Positions 6,452 to 14,957 of a stretch of 35,096 nt of DNA are shown here, piece after piece. The notes beneath the pieces were generated by a model. That model ran no database searches, had not been told where the DNA came from, and saw only the letters and a list, made by a program, of their open reading frames with translations. Each line of letters starts with the position of its first letter. Position 1 is the first letter of the stretch. Source of the stretch: an uncultured Curtobacterium sp. (GTDB lineage: Bacteria; Actinomycetota; Actinomycetes; Actinomycetales; Microbacteriaceae); the NCBI GenBank assembly GCA_913778205.1, contig CAJYUW010000032.1, positions 1-35,096 on the forward strand, given 5' to 3'. Both the position numbers and the translations under genes were made by a program.

Positions 6452-9190
6452 CTACGCGCGGTGCGTCGGCGTGTGGCCCTCGTGCGGGTTCGCGTCCGGC
6501 TCCGCCGCCGCGGCGTGCGCGCCGTGGCGTCCGGCGGCGGGAGCGGGGCCGGACGGCTGCTCGGCGCCGCCTCGGGCGTCGTGCGGCTGCTCGGCACCGC
6601 CGCGATCGTCGTGCGGGTGCGCCCGCTCGAGCTTCGCGCCCTCGACGTCGACGTCCGGCAGGATGCGGTCGAGCCACTTCGGGATCCACCAGGCGCTGCG
6701 CCCGAGCAGGTGCATGACCGCGGGGATGAGCAGCATGCGGACGACGAACGCGTCGAGCAGGACGCCGAACGCGAGCCCGAACCCGATGGGCTTGATGGTC
6801 GACGAGTCCGAGAAGATGAAGCCCGCGAACACCGAGATCATGATGATCGCCGCCGCCGTGACCACCGCCCGGCCGGCGTGCAGGCCCCGCTGGACCGCGA
6901 CCTTCGCCGACGCGCCGTGGGCGTACGCCTCCCGCATGCCGGACACCAGGAACAGCTGGTAGTCCATCGCGAGCCCGAACAGGATGCCGATCTCGATGAT
7001 CGGGAGGAAGCTCAGGATCGGCGCCGGGTCGTGCACGCCGAACACCGAGCCCAGCCAGCCGAACTGGTAGATCGCGGTCAGGCCGCCGAAGGACGCGAGC
7101 ACGGACAGGATGAACCCGGCCGTCGCGGTGATCGGGACGAGGAACGACCGGAACACGATGATCAGGATGATGAGCGAGAGCCCGACGACGACCGCGAGGT
7201 AGAGCGGCAGCACGTTCGACAGCTTCTCGGACACGTCGATGTTCGCGGACGCGTTCCCCGCGACGCCGAGCGTTGCCTTCCCGTCGTCGACGCTCACCTG
7301 CTGCGAGCGGAGGTCCTTGACGAGCGTCTCGGTCGACACGCTGTCCGGGCCGCCAGCGGGCTTCACCTGGAAGGCGATGATGTCCCGGTCCTTCGACGCC
7401 CCGATCGGCAGGACCGCCTTGACGTCGTCATTCTTCGCGATCGCCTGGCCGATCGTGACCTCGGTCGCGGTGACGTCGTCCTCGCTGATCGCCTTCGGCA
7501 GGTCCGCGACGACGAGCAGCGGGCCGTTCTGTCCGGCACCGAACTCGTCCGAGAGCGTCTTGTAAGCGAGGTACTGCGAGGACTCGACGTCCTCGGACGC
7601 ACCCGTGGGGAGGCCGAGTCGCATCTGCGTCGCGGGGAGCGCGATCGTGCCGAGCACGGCGACCCCGGCGACGAGGGTGATGACCGCGCGCCAGGTCGAC
7701 ATCGGCTTGTTCGGCACCCGGATCGAGTCCGTGTTGCCGATGCGCTCGCGCTCCTTCTTCCGCAGGACGCGCATGCCGAGCAGCGAGAGCAGCGCGGGGG
7801 TGAACGACGTCGCGATGCAGATCGCGAAGAACACCGCGACCGCGCCGACCGTGCCCATGAGCCCGAGGAACGGGATGCCCGTGATGTTCAGCGCGAGCAG
7901 GGCGACGATGACGGTCGTGCCCGCGAAGACGACGGCGTTGCCGGAGGTGCCGTTCGCGAGGCCGATCGACTCGTGCACGCCCATGCCGGCCTGCAGCTGC
8001 GTGCGGTGTCGGTTGAGGATGAAGAGGGAGTAGTCGATGCCGACCGCCAGGCCCAGCATCACCCCCAGCACCGGCGTGACCGAGATGAACTCGACGAGGC
8101 TCGAGAACGACAGCGCCGCGAGGGACGCGACGCCGACGCCGAGCACCGCGGAGACGAGCGGGATCGCGGCTCCGATGACCGTTCGGAGCATGAGGAAGAG
8201 CACGATCGCGGCGATGATCACGCCGATGATCTCGCCCGGTCCGAGGATCGACGGCACGCCCTGGGCGATGTCGTTCGACACGTACACGTCGACGCCGCTG
8301 ATCTTCGCTGCGTCGGCCTTGTCCGAGATGGCCTGCTTCGTGCTCTGCGGCACCTCGTAGGTCGACTTCGTGAACTGCACGGTGCCGATCGCGGCGGAGT
8401 CGTTCGAGGAGACGAAGCGGATGTCCTTCGACAGGTCGAGGAGCTTCGATCCCTGCTCGAGCTCCTGCTCGCTGTCGTCCAGCTTCTTCTCGTTCTCGTC
8501 GAGCTTCTCCGTGTTCGCGTCGATGGTCTTCTGCGCCGCCGCGAGCTGCTGCTCACCCGCGGTGATCTGCTGCTGCTGGGCGTCGATCTGCGCCTGCGCC
8601 TGCTGGAGCTGCGCCTGCGCGGCGGCGGACGCGGCGGCTCCGGCGGCCTGGGCCTGCGCCTTCTGCGCGTCCAGCTGCTGCTGCGCCTGGGCGATCTTCG
8701 CCTTGCCCGACTCGAGCTGGCTCTTCTGCGTGTCGAGCTGGTCCTGCCCGTCCTCGACCTGCTTGCGGCCGTCCGCGATCTGGGTGCGTCCGTCCTCGAT
8801 CTGCTTCCGCCCGTCGACGACCTTCTGGCGCTGGTCGTCGAGGCGCTGCTGGAGGGTGAAGCCGTCCGACACGCTCTTGACGCCGGACTCGCCCGTCAGT
8901 CCGTCGAGGAAGGCCTTGACCTCGGTCTTCTGGTCGTCCGTGAACGCCTCGCCGTTCGTGGTCCGGAAGACGAGCGTGCCGGTGCCGCCGTTCGCCGACG
9001 GGAACTTGTCGGCGAGCTCGTCCTGCACCTGGCTGGTCTTGGTGTTCGGGATCGTGATCGAGGACGAGATCGAGCCGGCGAACAGGCTGTAGGTGACCCC
9101 GGCGATGCCCAGGATCACGACCCACGCGATGATCACGAGCCAGTGCCTGCGGGCGGAGAAGCGCCCGAGTCGGTAGAGGAGACCGGCCAT
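6452..9190 (-). CDS. MMPL/RND-family membrane exporter with coiled-coil insert
   Basis: 912-residue inner-membrane transporter. A first helix (about 15-38, WLVIIAWVVILGIAGV) is followed by an extracytoplasmic domain and then two blocks of MMPL helices (GEIIGVIIAAIVLFLMLR and onward; LYLAVVVGLSLIILIIVF and onward). MMPL proteins export lipids or toxic small molecules using the proton gradient; the substrate is unknown. Between about residues 110 and 260 lies a long helical insert starting with repeated DGRxQIxDGRxQVEDG heptads and continuing in Ala/Gln-rich coiled coil. The C-terminal tail is His/Pro/Ala-rich and holds a doubled RGGAEQPHD-type repeat. RBS GAAAGGAAC precedes the ATG. It lies 75 nt behind the TetR gene on the same strand, so it is probably regulated by it. 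Confidence 0.93.
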   Translation of the reverse strand: MAGLLYRLGRFSARRHWLVIIAWVVILGIAGVTYSLFAGSISSSITIPNTKTSQVQDELADKFPSANGGTGTLVFRTTNGEAFTDDQKTEVKAFLDGLTGESGVKSVSDGFTLQQRLDDQRQKVVDGRKQIEDGRTQIADGRKQVEDGQDQLDTQKSQLESGKAKIAQAQQQLDAQKAQAQAAGAAASAAAQAQLQQAQAQIDAQQQQITAGEQQLAAAQKTIDANTEKLDENEKKLDDSEQELEQGSKLLDLSKDIRFVSSNDSAAIGTVQFTKSTYEVPQSTKQAISDKADAAKISGVDVYVSNDIAQGVPSILGPGEIIGVIIAAIVLFLMLRTVIGAAIPLVSAVLGVGVASLAALSFSSLVEFISVTPVLGVMLGLAVGIDYSLFILNRHRTQLQAGMGVHESIGLANGTSGNAVVFAGTTVIVALLALNITGIPFLGLMGTVGAVAVFFAICIATSFTPALLSLLGMRVLRKKERERIGNTDSIRVPNKPMSTWRAVITLVAGVAVLGTIALPATQMRLGLPTGASEDVESSQYLAYKTLSDEFGAGQNGPLLVVADLPKAISEDDVTATEVTIGQAIAKNDDVKAVLPIGASKDRDIIAFQVKPAGGPDSVSTETLVKDLRSQQVSVDDGKATLGVAGNASANIDVSEKLSNVLPLYLAVVVGLSLIILIIVFRSFLVPITATAGFILSVLASFGGLTAIYQFGWLGSVFGVHDPAPILSFLPIIEIGILFGLAMDYQLFLVSGMREAYAHGASAKVAVQRGLHAGRAVVTAAAIIMISVFAGFIFSDSSTIKPIGFGLAFGVLLDAFVVRMLLIPAVMHLLGRSAWWIPKWLDRILPDVDVEGAKLERAHPHDDRGGAEQPHDARGGAEQPSGPAPAAGRHGAHAAAAEPDANPHEGHTPTHRA

Positions 9191-9265
9191 GCGGAGTGCC
9201 CCGTTCCTTTCGTAGTGCGTGCTGTGTGGTGACGGGGTGCGCCGGTGGACCCCTGCGGGTGAGGA

Positions 9266-9904
9266 TCAGTCGGTGGGCATGTAGCCGCTGCGGACGCTGT
9301 GCACGAGCCGGCTCAGCAGGGCGTCCCACGCGTCGAGCGAACCGCGGTCGAGCGACGGGCCCGTGTGGGTCAGCCAGTGGTCCGCGATGACGACGATGCC
9401 GCTCATGAGCGACTCGACGAGCAGCGCCGCGTCGAGCTCGTCCGCGGCCGGGTGACGACGGGTGACCTCGTCGCGGAGTCGTTCGGTCACGCGCGAGAAC
9501 GCCGTCTGCGTGAGCACCGCGGCCTTCGGGTCGGACTTGCCCGGCTCGCCGAGGATCCGGTACATGCTCGCGATCGCCGGCGCGAGGTCGGCTCCGCGGG
9601 CGGCGGACTCGAGCTCGTCGAACATCGACGAGCGGGAACCGTCGCCGACCGGGGTCTTCGCCATGTCCGCGAGGAACCGGTCGATGATCACGGACAGCTC
9701 TTCCTCGCAGACCGTCAGCAGCACCTCGTCGAGGGAGGCGAAGTGGTTGAACACGGTCCGGCGCGCGACGTCCGCACGTGCCGCGAGGTCGTCGACGCTG
9801 AACTCGCGACCACCGCGTTCCTCGATGAGGTCGCGCGCGGCCTGCACGATCGCGGCACGGTGCTTCGCCTTGAGGGCGGCGCGGCGGTCGGGTGCGAGGG
9901 TCAC
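9266..9904 (-). CDS. TetR-family transcriptional regulator
   Basis: 212-residue regulator with an N-terminal TetR helix-turn-helix (AAIVQAARDLIEERGGREFSV ... VARRTVFNHFASLDEVLL) and a divergent C-terminal ligand domain. Start: GTG at 9904, 8 nt behind the -10 TAGTGT (9913-9918), near-leaderless. The in-frame ATG at 9925 lies inside the operator palindrome and upstream of the -10, so it is unlikely to be used. The downstream MMPL exporter is the obvious target, as in many TetR-exporter pairs; the palindrome in its own promoter indicates autoregulation. Confidence 0.9.
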   Translation of the reverse strand: MTLAPDRRAALKAKHRAAIVQAARDLIEERGGREFSVDDLAARADVARRTVFNHFASLDEVLLTVCEEELSVIIDRFLADMAKTPVGDGSRSSMFDELESAARGADLAPAIASMYRILGEPGKSDPKAAVLTQTAFSRVTERLRDEVTRRHPAADELDAALLVESLMSGIVVIADHWLTHTGPSLDRGSLDAWDALLSRLVHSVRSGYMPTD

Positions 9905-9912
9905 GTTTGTGA

Positions 9913-9942
9913 ACACTAGGTGCATCGATGCACTCGGTGCAA
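9913..9942 (-). promoter_or_regulatory. TetR/MMPL promoter with operator in the spacer
   Basis: -35 TTGCAC (9937-9942), 18-bp spacer, -10 TAGTGT (9913-9918) on the reverse strand. The spacer contains the perfect 14-bp palindrome GTGCATCGATGCAC (9920-9933), the likely TetR operator. Confidence 0.75.
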
Positions 9943-10001
9943 CGACTCCGGGTGCATGCTCAGATTCGTCCCCCGACGCGCGGCGCCGACGCGACGGACG
10001 G

Positions 10002-10047
10002 ACGGACGGGAGGCCCGTGGCGGCGCCGCCACGGGCCTCCCGTCCGT
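10002..10047. repeat. 46-bp perfect palindrome (REP-like, subtype B) between divergent genes
   Basis: Every base from 10002 to 10047 pairs around the centre between 10024 and 10025, with no loop. The half-site reads GACGGGAGGCCCGTGGCGGC. Unlike most family members it lies between two gene starts (TetR gene leftward, kinase-like gene rightward), so it cannot be a simple terminator of either. Confidence 0.85.
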
Positions 10048-10100
10048 ATGTTGGTCACCATGCACCCGCTGTCGGCCGCCCTAGATCGTCCGGGAGCGCC

Positions 10101-10592
10101 GTGACGATCCTGCTCGTGAGCGGTGCGCCCGGGAGCGGCAAGACGACGCTCGCGTCGGCGCTCGCCGGACGGCTCGGCTGGCCGCAGGTGCACCGCGACG
10201 AGCTCTACGCGGGGATCATGGCGGCGGGCGACGTCGACCGTGAGCAGGTCGTGCCGCGCGGAGTCGCGGCGTTCTGGAGCGTGACGGCGGCGTACGCCCG
10301 GGTGGGGAGCAGCGTCATCGCGGAGGCGACGCTGTACCGCGGGCAGTCCGAGGCGGAGGTCCGCTCGGTCCTGTCGGGTACCGGGCCGGTCCGGAACCTG
10401 CACTGCACGACACCGACGTGGCACGAGCGGTTCGTCGCCCGGGGTCACGAGGCGCGGTTGAACGACCGCGCGCTCGTGAACGCGTCGGCGACCGTGCCGG
10501 CGCTCGACCTCGGTCACCCGCTGCTCGAGGTCGACACCTCCGACGGCTACGTCCCCGGGCTCGACGACCTGGTGCGCTGGGCGACCGCCTGA
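10101..10592 (+). CDS. AAA/P-loop kinase-like protein
   Basis: 163-residue cytoplasmic P-loop protein with Walker A GAPGSGKTT (residues 8-16), then WPQVHRDELYAGI, typical of small zeta-toxin or chloramphenicol-phosphotransferase-like kinases (RDE after the second strand), and a lid-like ERFVARGHEARLND segment. It probably transfers phosphate to a small molecule, but the substrate is unknown. Start GTG at 10101 with GGGAG 4 nt upstream. It is alone: an upstream palindrome separates it from the TetR gene, and a convergent GNAT gene lies 47 bp downstream. No antitoxin partner is visible. Confidence 0.8.
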   Translation: MTILLVSGAPGSGKTTLASALAGRLGWPQVHRDELYAGIMAAGDVDREQVVPRGVAAFWSVTAAYARVGSSVIAEATLYRGQSEAEVRSVLSGTGPVRNLHCTTPTWHERFVARGHEARLNDRALVNASATVPALDLGHPLLEVDTSDGYVPGLDDLVRWATA

Positions 10593-10639
10593 TCGCGTCG
10601 TCCCCGAGCGCCCGAGCGCGCGGGCGTCGGTGCTGTCGG

Positions 10640-11188
10640 TCAGGCCGGCTCGTCGTCCCACGGGACCGGGGTGGTCGTGCCGGACTCCCAGTCGCGCCGC
10701 AGCACGCCGTAGGCGACCGACGCGAGCGGCTCCCCGCCGGGGACCGGCCAGCCCTCCCGGTAGTGTGCCTCCTTCACCCAGCCTGCGTGGTGGAACACCC
10801 GACGCATCGCCGTGTTGTCTTCTCGGGTCTGCCCCTCGAAGCGGGTGACCTCGGGCAGCGTCCGGAACACGTGGGCGGTCGCCGCGCGCAACGCCTCAGC
10901 GCCGAGGCCCTTGCCACGGTGCTCGCCGGCGATCCGGAGGTCGAAGAGCGGCACCGGGTCCTCGAGGTCCTCCAGCCGGAACACGCCGACGCGGCCGTGC
11001 TCGTCGGAGTCGATCCAGAAGGAGTCGTGCTCGTCGTCGCGCCAGGCGCCGTCGTCGATCCCGCGCTCGGCGTCGGCGGGGTCGATCCGGTGACGGACGT
11101 GGAAGGGGAACTCCTCGGTCGTGAGGAAGGCGAGCAGGGCCTCCCGGTCGGCGCCGGTGGGATCGAGACGGGTGAGCCGGACGGTCAT
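10640..11188 (-). CDS. GNAT-family N-acetyltransferase (RimJ/RimL-like)
   Basis: 182-residue acetyltransferase with the acetyl-CoA-binding motif A around IAGEHRGKGLGAEALR and the C-terminal ARG-type segment REDNTAMRRVFHHAGW that marks RimJ/RimL-like enzymes acting on amino groups. Substrate unknown. Start ATG at 11188, 7 nt behind TAGCGT (11196-11201, reverse strand), which fits a leaderless mRNA; a GTG three codons upstream would overlap the -10 box. Divergent from the GH16 gene. Confidence 0.88.
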   Translation of the reverse strand: MTVRLTRLDPTGADREALLAFLTTEEFPFHVRHRIDPADAERGIDDGAWRDDEHDSFWIDSDEHGRVGVFRLEDLEDPVPLFDLRIAGEHRGKGLGAEALRAATAHVFRTLPEVTRFEGQTREDNTAMRRVFHHAGWVKEAHYREGWPVPGGEPLASVAYGVLRRDWESGTTTPVPWDDEPA

Positions 11189-11315
11189 GCAGGTCACGCT
11201 ACCGGCGCTCGGTTTCCCGCAGTGCGGTGCGGGATGCCGCCGTCGCCCCGTGAACGGAGGCGCCGATTAGTTCCATGGGCGAACCTGATCATGACAGGCA
11301 CTACGGGAGCAGATC

Positions 11316-12284
11316 GTGACACGGCAACGGACCTCGCAACGGCGCGAGCGGACCACCTCGACGCGCGGGGGTCTCCTTCGTGGAGCCACCGTGCTGGGTG
11401 TCGCCGGGGTCACCGTCGCCGTGATGCTGGCGTTCCTCACGCCGGCGCAGGGCAGCGAGCTCGTCCCGAGCCGGTCCCCGTCACCGAGCAACGCGACGTC
11501 CACGGACCAGACAGGCGGTGCCGTCGCCGCTGGTACGACCGACGCGGGGAGACCCGCTGGCGCCGCGGCGTCCGGGACCACGTCCCGCTCGACCCAGGAG
11601 GGCACCCTGCAACCGAGCACCCCCACCGCGACCCCCACCCCGACCGTGCCGGACCCCGTGCTCGGCCCGCAGGCGGCGTTCTTCGAGGACTTCGCGACCC
11701 CGGCCGCGAGCGGGGGACCGTTCGCGGCGACGTACGCGGACGCGTGGCATGCGTACGACGAGGGCACGAGCGGCAAGTACTGGTCGGGGGCCCTGATCAG
11801 CGCGCACGACGGCGTCATGGACGTCGCGATGAACGGGACCCAGGGCGCCGCGGGGGTGTTCGGTCCGCCGGCGACGGCGTGGGCGCAGACCGGTGGCACG
11901 TTCAGCATCCGCATGAAGGTCGAGGGCGGCCGGGGGAACGGGACCGCGGTCATGCTCTGGCCGACGTCGAACGACGCGTCGGAGGGGGAGCTCGACTACC
12001 CCGAGGGCGGCTTCGGCGGGAAGCCGGACGTGTACCACCACTCGAACGTCCCGGGGCACGCCGAGAAGGCGCAGCGGATCCCGACCGACGTGTCGTGGAG
12101 CGGGTGGCACACGTACACCACCGTGTGGGACCCGGGGAAGTCGGTGCGCTACTACCTGGACGGCACCCTCATCGGCACGATCAGCACGTGGGTGCCCACC
12201 ACGCCGCACCGGTACACGTTCCAGATCGGTGACACCGGCAGGTCCGGGCACGTGCTCATCGACTGGGTGTCGATCCAGCCCTGA
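11316..12284 (+). CDS. Secreted GH16-like glycoside hydrolase, copy 1
   Basis: 322-residue exported protein. An N-terminal basic region and hydrophobic segment (VLGVAGVTVAVMLAFLTPAQG, about 28-48 in shortened form) act as signal peptide or anchor, followed by a Ser/Thr/Pro-rich linker (to about residue 120) and a concanavalin-like beta-sandwich. The catalytic GH16 signature ExDxxE is present as ELDYPE, followed by HHSNVPG and WHTYTTVWDPG, both typical of the fold. GH16 enzymes cut beta-1,3/1,4-glucans or galactans; the substrate is not determined. Start GTG at 11316 with GGGAG 7 nt upstream. A close paralogue lies at 25048-26007. The 127-bp divergent intergenic region upstream holds only a weak TCCCGCA/TGCGGGA hairpin (11215-11234). 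Confidence 0.87.
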   Translation: MTRQRTSQRRERTTSTRGGLLRGATVLGVAGVTVAVMLAFLTPAQGSELVPSRSPSPSNATSTDQTGGAVAAGTTDAGRPAGAAASGTTSRSTQEGTLQPSTPTATPTPTVPDPVLGPQAAFFEDFATPAASGGPFAATYADAWHAYDEGTSGKYWSGALISAHDGVMDVAMNGTQGAAGVFGPPATAWAQTGGTFSIRMKVEGGRGNGTAVMLWPTSNDASEGELDYPEGGFGGKPDVYHHSNVPGHAEKAQRIPTDVSWSGWHTYTTVWDPGKSVRYYLDGTLIGTISTWVPTTPHRYTFQIGDTGRSGHVLIDWVSIQP

Positions 12285-12310
12285 CGGCGTCGGAGGTGCA
12301 GGCTGGGACC

Positions 12311-13294
12311 GTGCGTGCTCCCCGTCGGACGGCCCTGGTCGTCGGTGCCGTCCTCACCGCGGTCCTCGTCGGCTGCTCCGGACCGGGCACGCCGAGCGGT
12401 CCCGGGACGGACCCGACGGGCACGCCGAGCGGTCCCGGGACGGACCCGACGGACCCGACGGACCCGACGAGCACGAGCGGTCCGGCCACGCCGACCGCCG
12501 GGCCGAGGGTCGCCGCGGACGACGCCCTCGCCGCGCTCGAGGGTCGCTCCGACGCCACGCTCGGCGTGGTCGCGGTCGACACCGAGGACGGCACGACGCT
12601 CGCCCACCGCGGCGCCGACCGCTTCCCGTTCGCGTCGACGAACAAGGTGTTCGTCGCGGCGGCCGTCCTCGACCGGTCGACGGCTGCGGACCTCGGGACG
12701 GTCGTCCGCTACGACCGCGGGGACCTGCTCGCACACGCCCCGGTGACCTCCCGGCACGTCGACACCGGGATGACCGTCCGGCAGCTGGTCGACGCCGCCG
12801 TCAGCGTCAGCGACAACACCGCGGCGAACCTCCTCGTGGAGCGACTCGGCGGACCGGGCGCCGTCGAGGCCTGGCTCCGCGGCATCGGCGACCGGCTGAC
12901 CCGGGTCGACCGCTCCGAGCCCGGGCTCAACGCCGCGACCCCCGGCGACGACCGCGACACGACCACCCCCGAGCAGTTCGCCGCCGACCTGCGCGCCGTG
13001 CTGCTCGGGGACGTCCTCGACGTCGACGACCGTCGGCTGCTCGTGGACGCGATGCGGGCGACGACGACCGGGGACGAGACGATCCGCGCGGGGGTCCCGG
13101 CCGGTTGGGGGGTCGCCGACAAGACCGGCACGGGGGAGTACGGCGTCCGCAACGACATCGGCATCGTGACCCCGCCGGGGCGACGGCCGATCGTGCTCGT
13201 CGTCATGAGCCGGACCGACCGAGCCGACGCGGAGCCGTCCGACGCCCTCGTCGCCGCCGCGACCCGGACCGCGGTCGGGGCGCTCCGCGGCTGA
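12311..13294 (+). CDS. Class A beta-lactamase, lipoprotein form
   Basis: Serine beta-lactamase of about 327 aa hydrolysing beta-lactam rings outside the membrane. All class A motifs are visible: SxxK as S109-TN-K112, SDN at 167-169, ExxLN from E203 to N207, and KTG at 271-273. A lipobox LVGC (C22) predicts a lipid-anchored protein, as known in Gram-positive relatives. Residues 25-55 are a low-complexity linker made of repeated SGPGTDPTGTP units. Start uncertain: GTG at 12311 gives a textbook lipoprotein signal; the in-frame GTG at 12296 adds five residues. It sits 26 bp behind the GH16 gene, so cotranscription is possible. Resistance cannot be predicted from sequence alone. Confidence 0.92.
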   Translation: MRAPRRTALVVGAVLTAVLVGCSGPGTPSGPGTDPTGTPSGPGTDPTDPTDPTSTSGPATPTAGPRVAADDALAALEGRSDATLGVVAVDTEDGTTLAHRGADRFPFASTNKVFVAAAVLDRSTAADLGTVVRYDRGDLLAHAPVTSRHVDTGMTVRQLVDAAVSVSDNTAANLLVERLGGPGAVEAWLRGIGDRLTRVDRSEPGLNAATPGDDRDTTTPEQFAADLRAVLLGDVLDVDDRRLLVDAMRATTTGDETIRAGVPAGWGVADKTGTGEYGVRNDIGIVTPPGRRPIVLVVMSRTDRADAEPSDALVAAATRTAVGALRG

Positions 13295-13324
13295 CCCCGC
13301 GCCACCGGACGCGCTCGGGGGGCG

Positions 13325-13354
13325 CGTGGCGGGGCCGCCACGGGCCTCCCGGCC
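13325..13354. repeat. Partial REP-like element, subtype B
   Basis: CGTGGCGG pairs with CCGCCACG (13335-13342), followed by GGGCCTCCCGG, the right half of the subtype-B palindrome at 10002-10047. It lies between two convergent genes, so it may end both transcripts. Confidence 0.65.
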
Positions 13355-13355
13355 G

Positions 13356-14405
13356 TCAGCCGTCGGTCCGCTCGCTCGCGGCGATCCAGTCCGTGAGCTG
13401 TCGCATCGCCAGGGCCTGCGACGCGGCGTCCATGACCGGCGACGTCCACGGGTGCACCTGACCGGCGACGAGCGCGGGCTGGTCGGCGAACGTCGGCTGC
13501 CGTGCGAGGTCCCCGGCCTGGTAGCCCTGGTCCGAGAGCAGCAGGACGTCGCCGCGCACCTTGCCCGCGTTCGGCCACGAGTACACCCCCCACGCGTACC
13601 CGGCCGGCCCGGGCACGGTCAGGTCGACGCCGTGGGACGCCCACAGCTGCAGTGCGGGCACGTCGTCGGGACGGCCGACGTACACGCCGTCGTGGTCGGC
13701 GTACAGGGCGGTCACCCGGACGTCGTGGTCGCGGGTCTCGTCCTCGAGGCCCGCGGCCGCCGCGTCGAAGTCCTCCTGTGCGGCGTCGACGACCGCACGC
13801 GCCGCACCGAGCGAGACCACGAGGTCGGTGACGTCCGCGATCACGTCCGCGCCCTTCCCGCCCCACCGGACCTCGGCGACGGGGGCGACGTCGGCGAGCG
13901 CGCGCTTCTGCTCGGCGTCGGCGATCCCGGTGCCGACGTGGCCGGCCGGGAGCGTCCCGGCGGCGTCGACGGGTGCGATCGTCGTGACGATGAGGTCGGG
14001 GTGCAGTGCGGCCACCCGGTCGACCGCGATCCCGTCCGACCCGTCGCCGGCGCCGGCGTCGCCGCTGCGCGTCCCGACGTCCTCGATGCCGCTGGTGTCG
14101 AGGCCGTCCCACCGGTCGTCCTGGGCGACGGGGAGCCTGCCGAAGGTCCCGACGGGACGGAGGCCGTAGCGGACCATCGAGATCGCGACGTCGTCGAGCG
14201 CGACGATCCGCTCTGGGCGGTGGTCGAGCCGGATCGTGGTCCCGGTACCGTCCCGGTAGGTCCACGCAGCCGACCCCCTGCCGCCACCACCGCCGTCCGG
14301 AGCGGTGTCCGGGCCGGGGGTCCCGCTGCAGCCGGCGAGGACCAGGGCGCACGCCACCACCGCGGCGAGCACGAGGGCGCGCAGGGGGCGGCGGGGGAGC
14401 GTCAC
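13356..14405 (-). CDS. Iron-siderophore-type ABC substrate-binding lipoprotein
   Basis: 349-residue lipoprotein with signal peptide and lipobox LVLAGC near residue 24, then a periplasmic-binding fold of the FepB/BtuF class (RPERIVALDDVAISMVRYGLRPVG; HPDLIVTTIAP). These proteins capture siderophores, haem or cobalamin at the cell surface and pass them to an FecCD-type permease; none is encoded here, so it must work with a remote permease or a different partner. Start GTG at 14405, 8 nt behind a -10-like TAGCCT (14414-14419, reverse strand). The GGCTAGCC there is weakly reminiscent of a DtxR box but too poor a match to call. Confidence 0.85.
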   Translation of the reverse strand: MTLPRRPLRALVLAAVVACALVLAGCSGTPGPDTAPDGGGGGRGSAAWTYRDGTGTTIRLDHRPERIVALDDVAISMVRYGLRPVGTFGRLPVAQDDRWDGLDTSGIEDVGTRSGDAGAGDGSDGIAVDRVAALHPDLIVTTIAPVDAAGTLPAGHVGTGIADAEQKRALADVAPVAEVRWGGKGADVIADVTDLVVSLGAARAVVDAAQEDFDAAAAGLEDETRDHDVRVTALYADHDGVYVGRPDDVPALQLWASHGVDLTVPGPAGYAWGVYSWPNAGKVRGDVLLLSDQGYQAGDLARQPTFADQPALVAGQVHPWTSPVMDAASQALAMRQLTDWIAASERTDG

Positions 14406-14470
14406 GACGAGCAAGGCTAGCCGCGCGTCCTGTGCCACGGGCCGCTCGGCTGACGGGTAGGGTCCGCCGC

Positions 14471-14848
14471 ATGAGCAGCCGACTGAGCGAACTCGTCCTC
14501 AACTGCGCGGACCCCGAGGCGCTGTCGCGCTTCTGGTGCGCGGTGCTCGACTACGTCGAACTCGGGAAGGACGAGGACGGCATCGAGATCGGTCCGGCCT
14601 CCGGGTTCGGCGGTGCGACGCCGACGATCATCCTCGCGAGGGTCGAGCACGCGACGACGCAGCCCCTCCGGCTCCACCTCGACCTCAGCCCGGTCGACCG
14701 CGACCAGGACGCCGAGCTGGAACGGTTGCTCGCGCTCGGGGCGCGGCCGGCCGACGTCGGGCAGACCGGCGAGGAGTCCTGGCACGTCCTGCAGGATCCG
14801 GAGGGCAACGAGTTCTGCCTGCTGCGCACGCGGCTCGCGCCGCTCTGA
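14471..14848 (+). CDS. VOC-superfamily (glyoxalase-like) protein
   Basis: 125-residue single VOC domain: opening LSELVLNCADPEALSRFWCAVLDY and closing WHVLQDPEGNEFCLL are hallmark strands of the glyoxalase/bleomycin-resistance fold. The substrate is unknown. Start ATG at 14471, 7 nt behind TAGGGT (14458-14463), consistent with a leaderless mRNA. Divergent from the binding lipoprotein gene, 65 bp apart. Confidence 0.88.
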   Translation: MSSRLSELVLNCADPEALSRFWCAVLDYVELGKDEDGIEIGPASGFGGATPTIILARVEHATTQPLRLHLDLSPVDRDQDAELERLLALGARPADVGQTGEESWHVLQDPEGNEFCLLRTRLAPL

Positions 14849-14900
14849 CCGGGACCCTCCCGCGACGCGACGACGCTGCGGTCGACCCGCGACCAGGAGA

Positions 14901-14944
14901 CGGACGGGAGGCACGGTGCCAGCCGGCACCGTGCCTCCCGTCCG
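14901..14944. terminator. REP-like inverted repeat, subtype A; bidirectional terminator
   Basis: Perfect 20-bp arms (14901-14920 and 14925-14944) around the tetraloop AGCC, between the convergent VOC and permease genes. The right arm contains GTGCCTCCCGTCCG. Confidence 0.85.
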
Positions 14945-14957
14945 CCGCGTGGTGGCG

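Noticed and set aside
5561..9232. A 1223-codon plus-strand open frame
   Set aside because: It is the antisense of the OhrR-like and MMPL genes, rich in Arg/Asp/Glu with no domain; the minus-strand genes have clear family motifs.
10101..10592. Zeta-type toxin of a toxin-antitoxin pair
   Set aside because: The P-loop fits, but there is no small antitoxin gene on either side; a generic kinase call is safer.
14403..14420. DtxR/IdeR iron box before the siderophore-type binding protein
   Set aside because: Only GGCTAGCC resembles the core; the flanking half-sites do not match.
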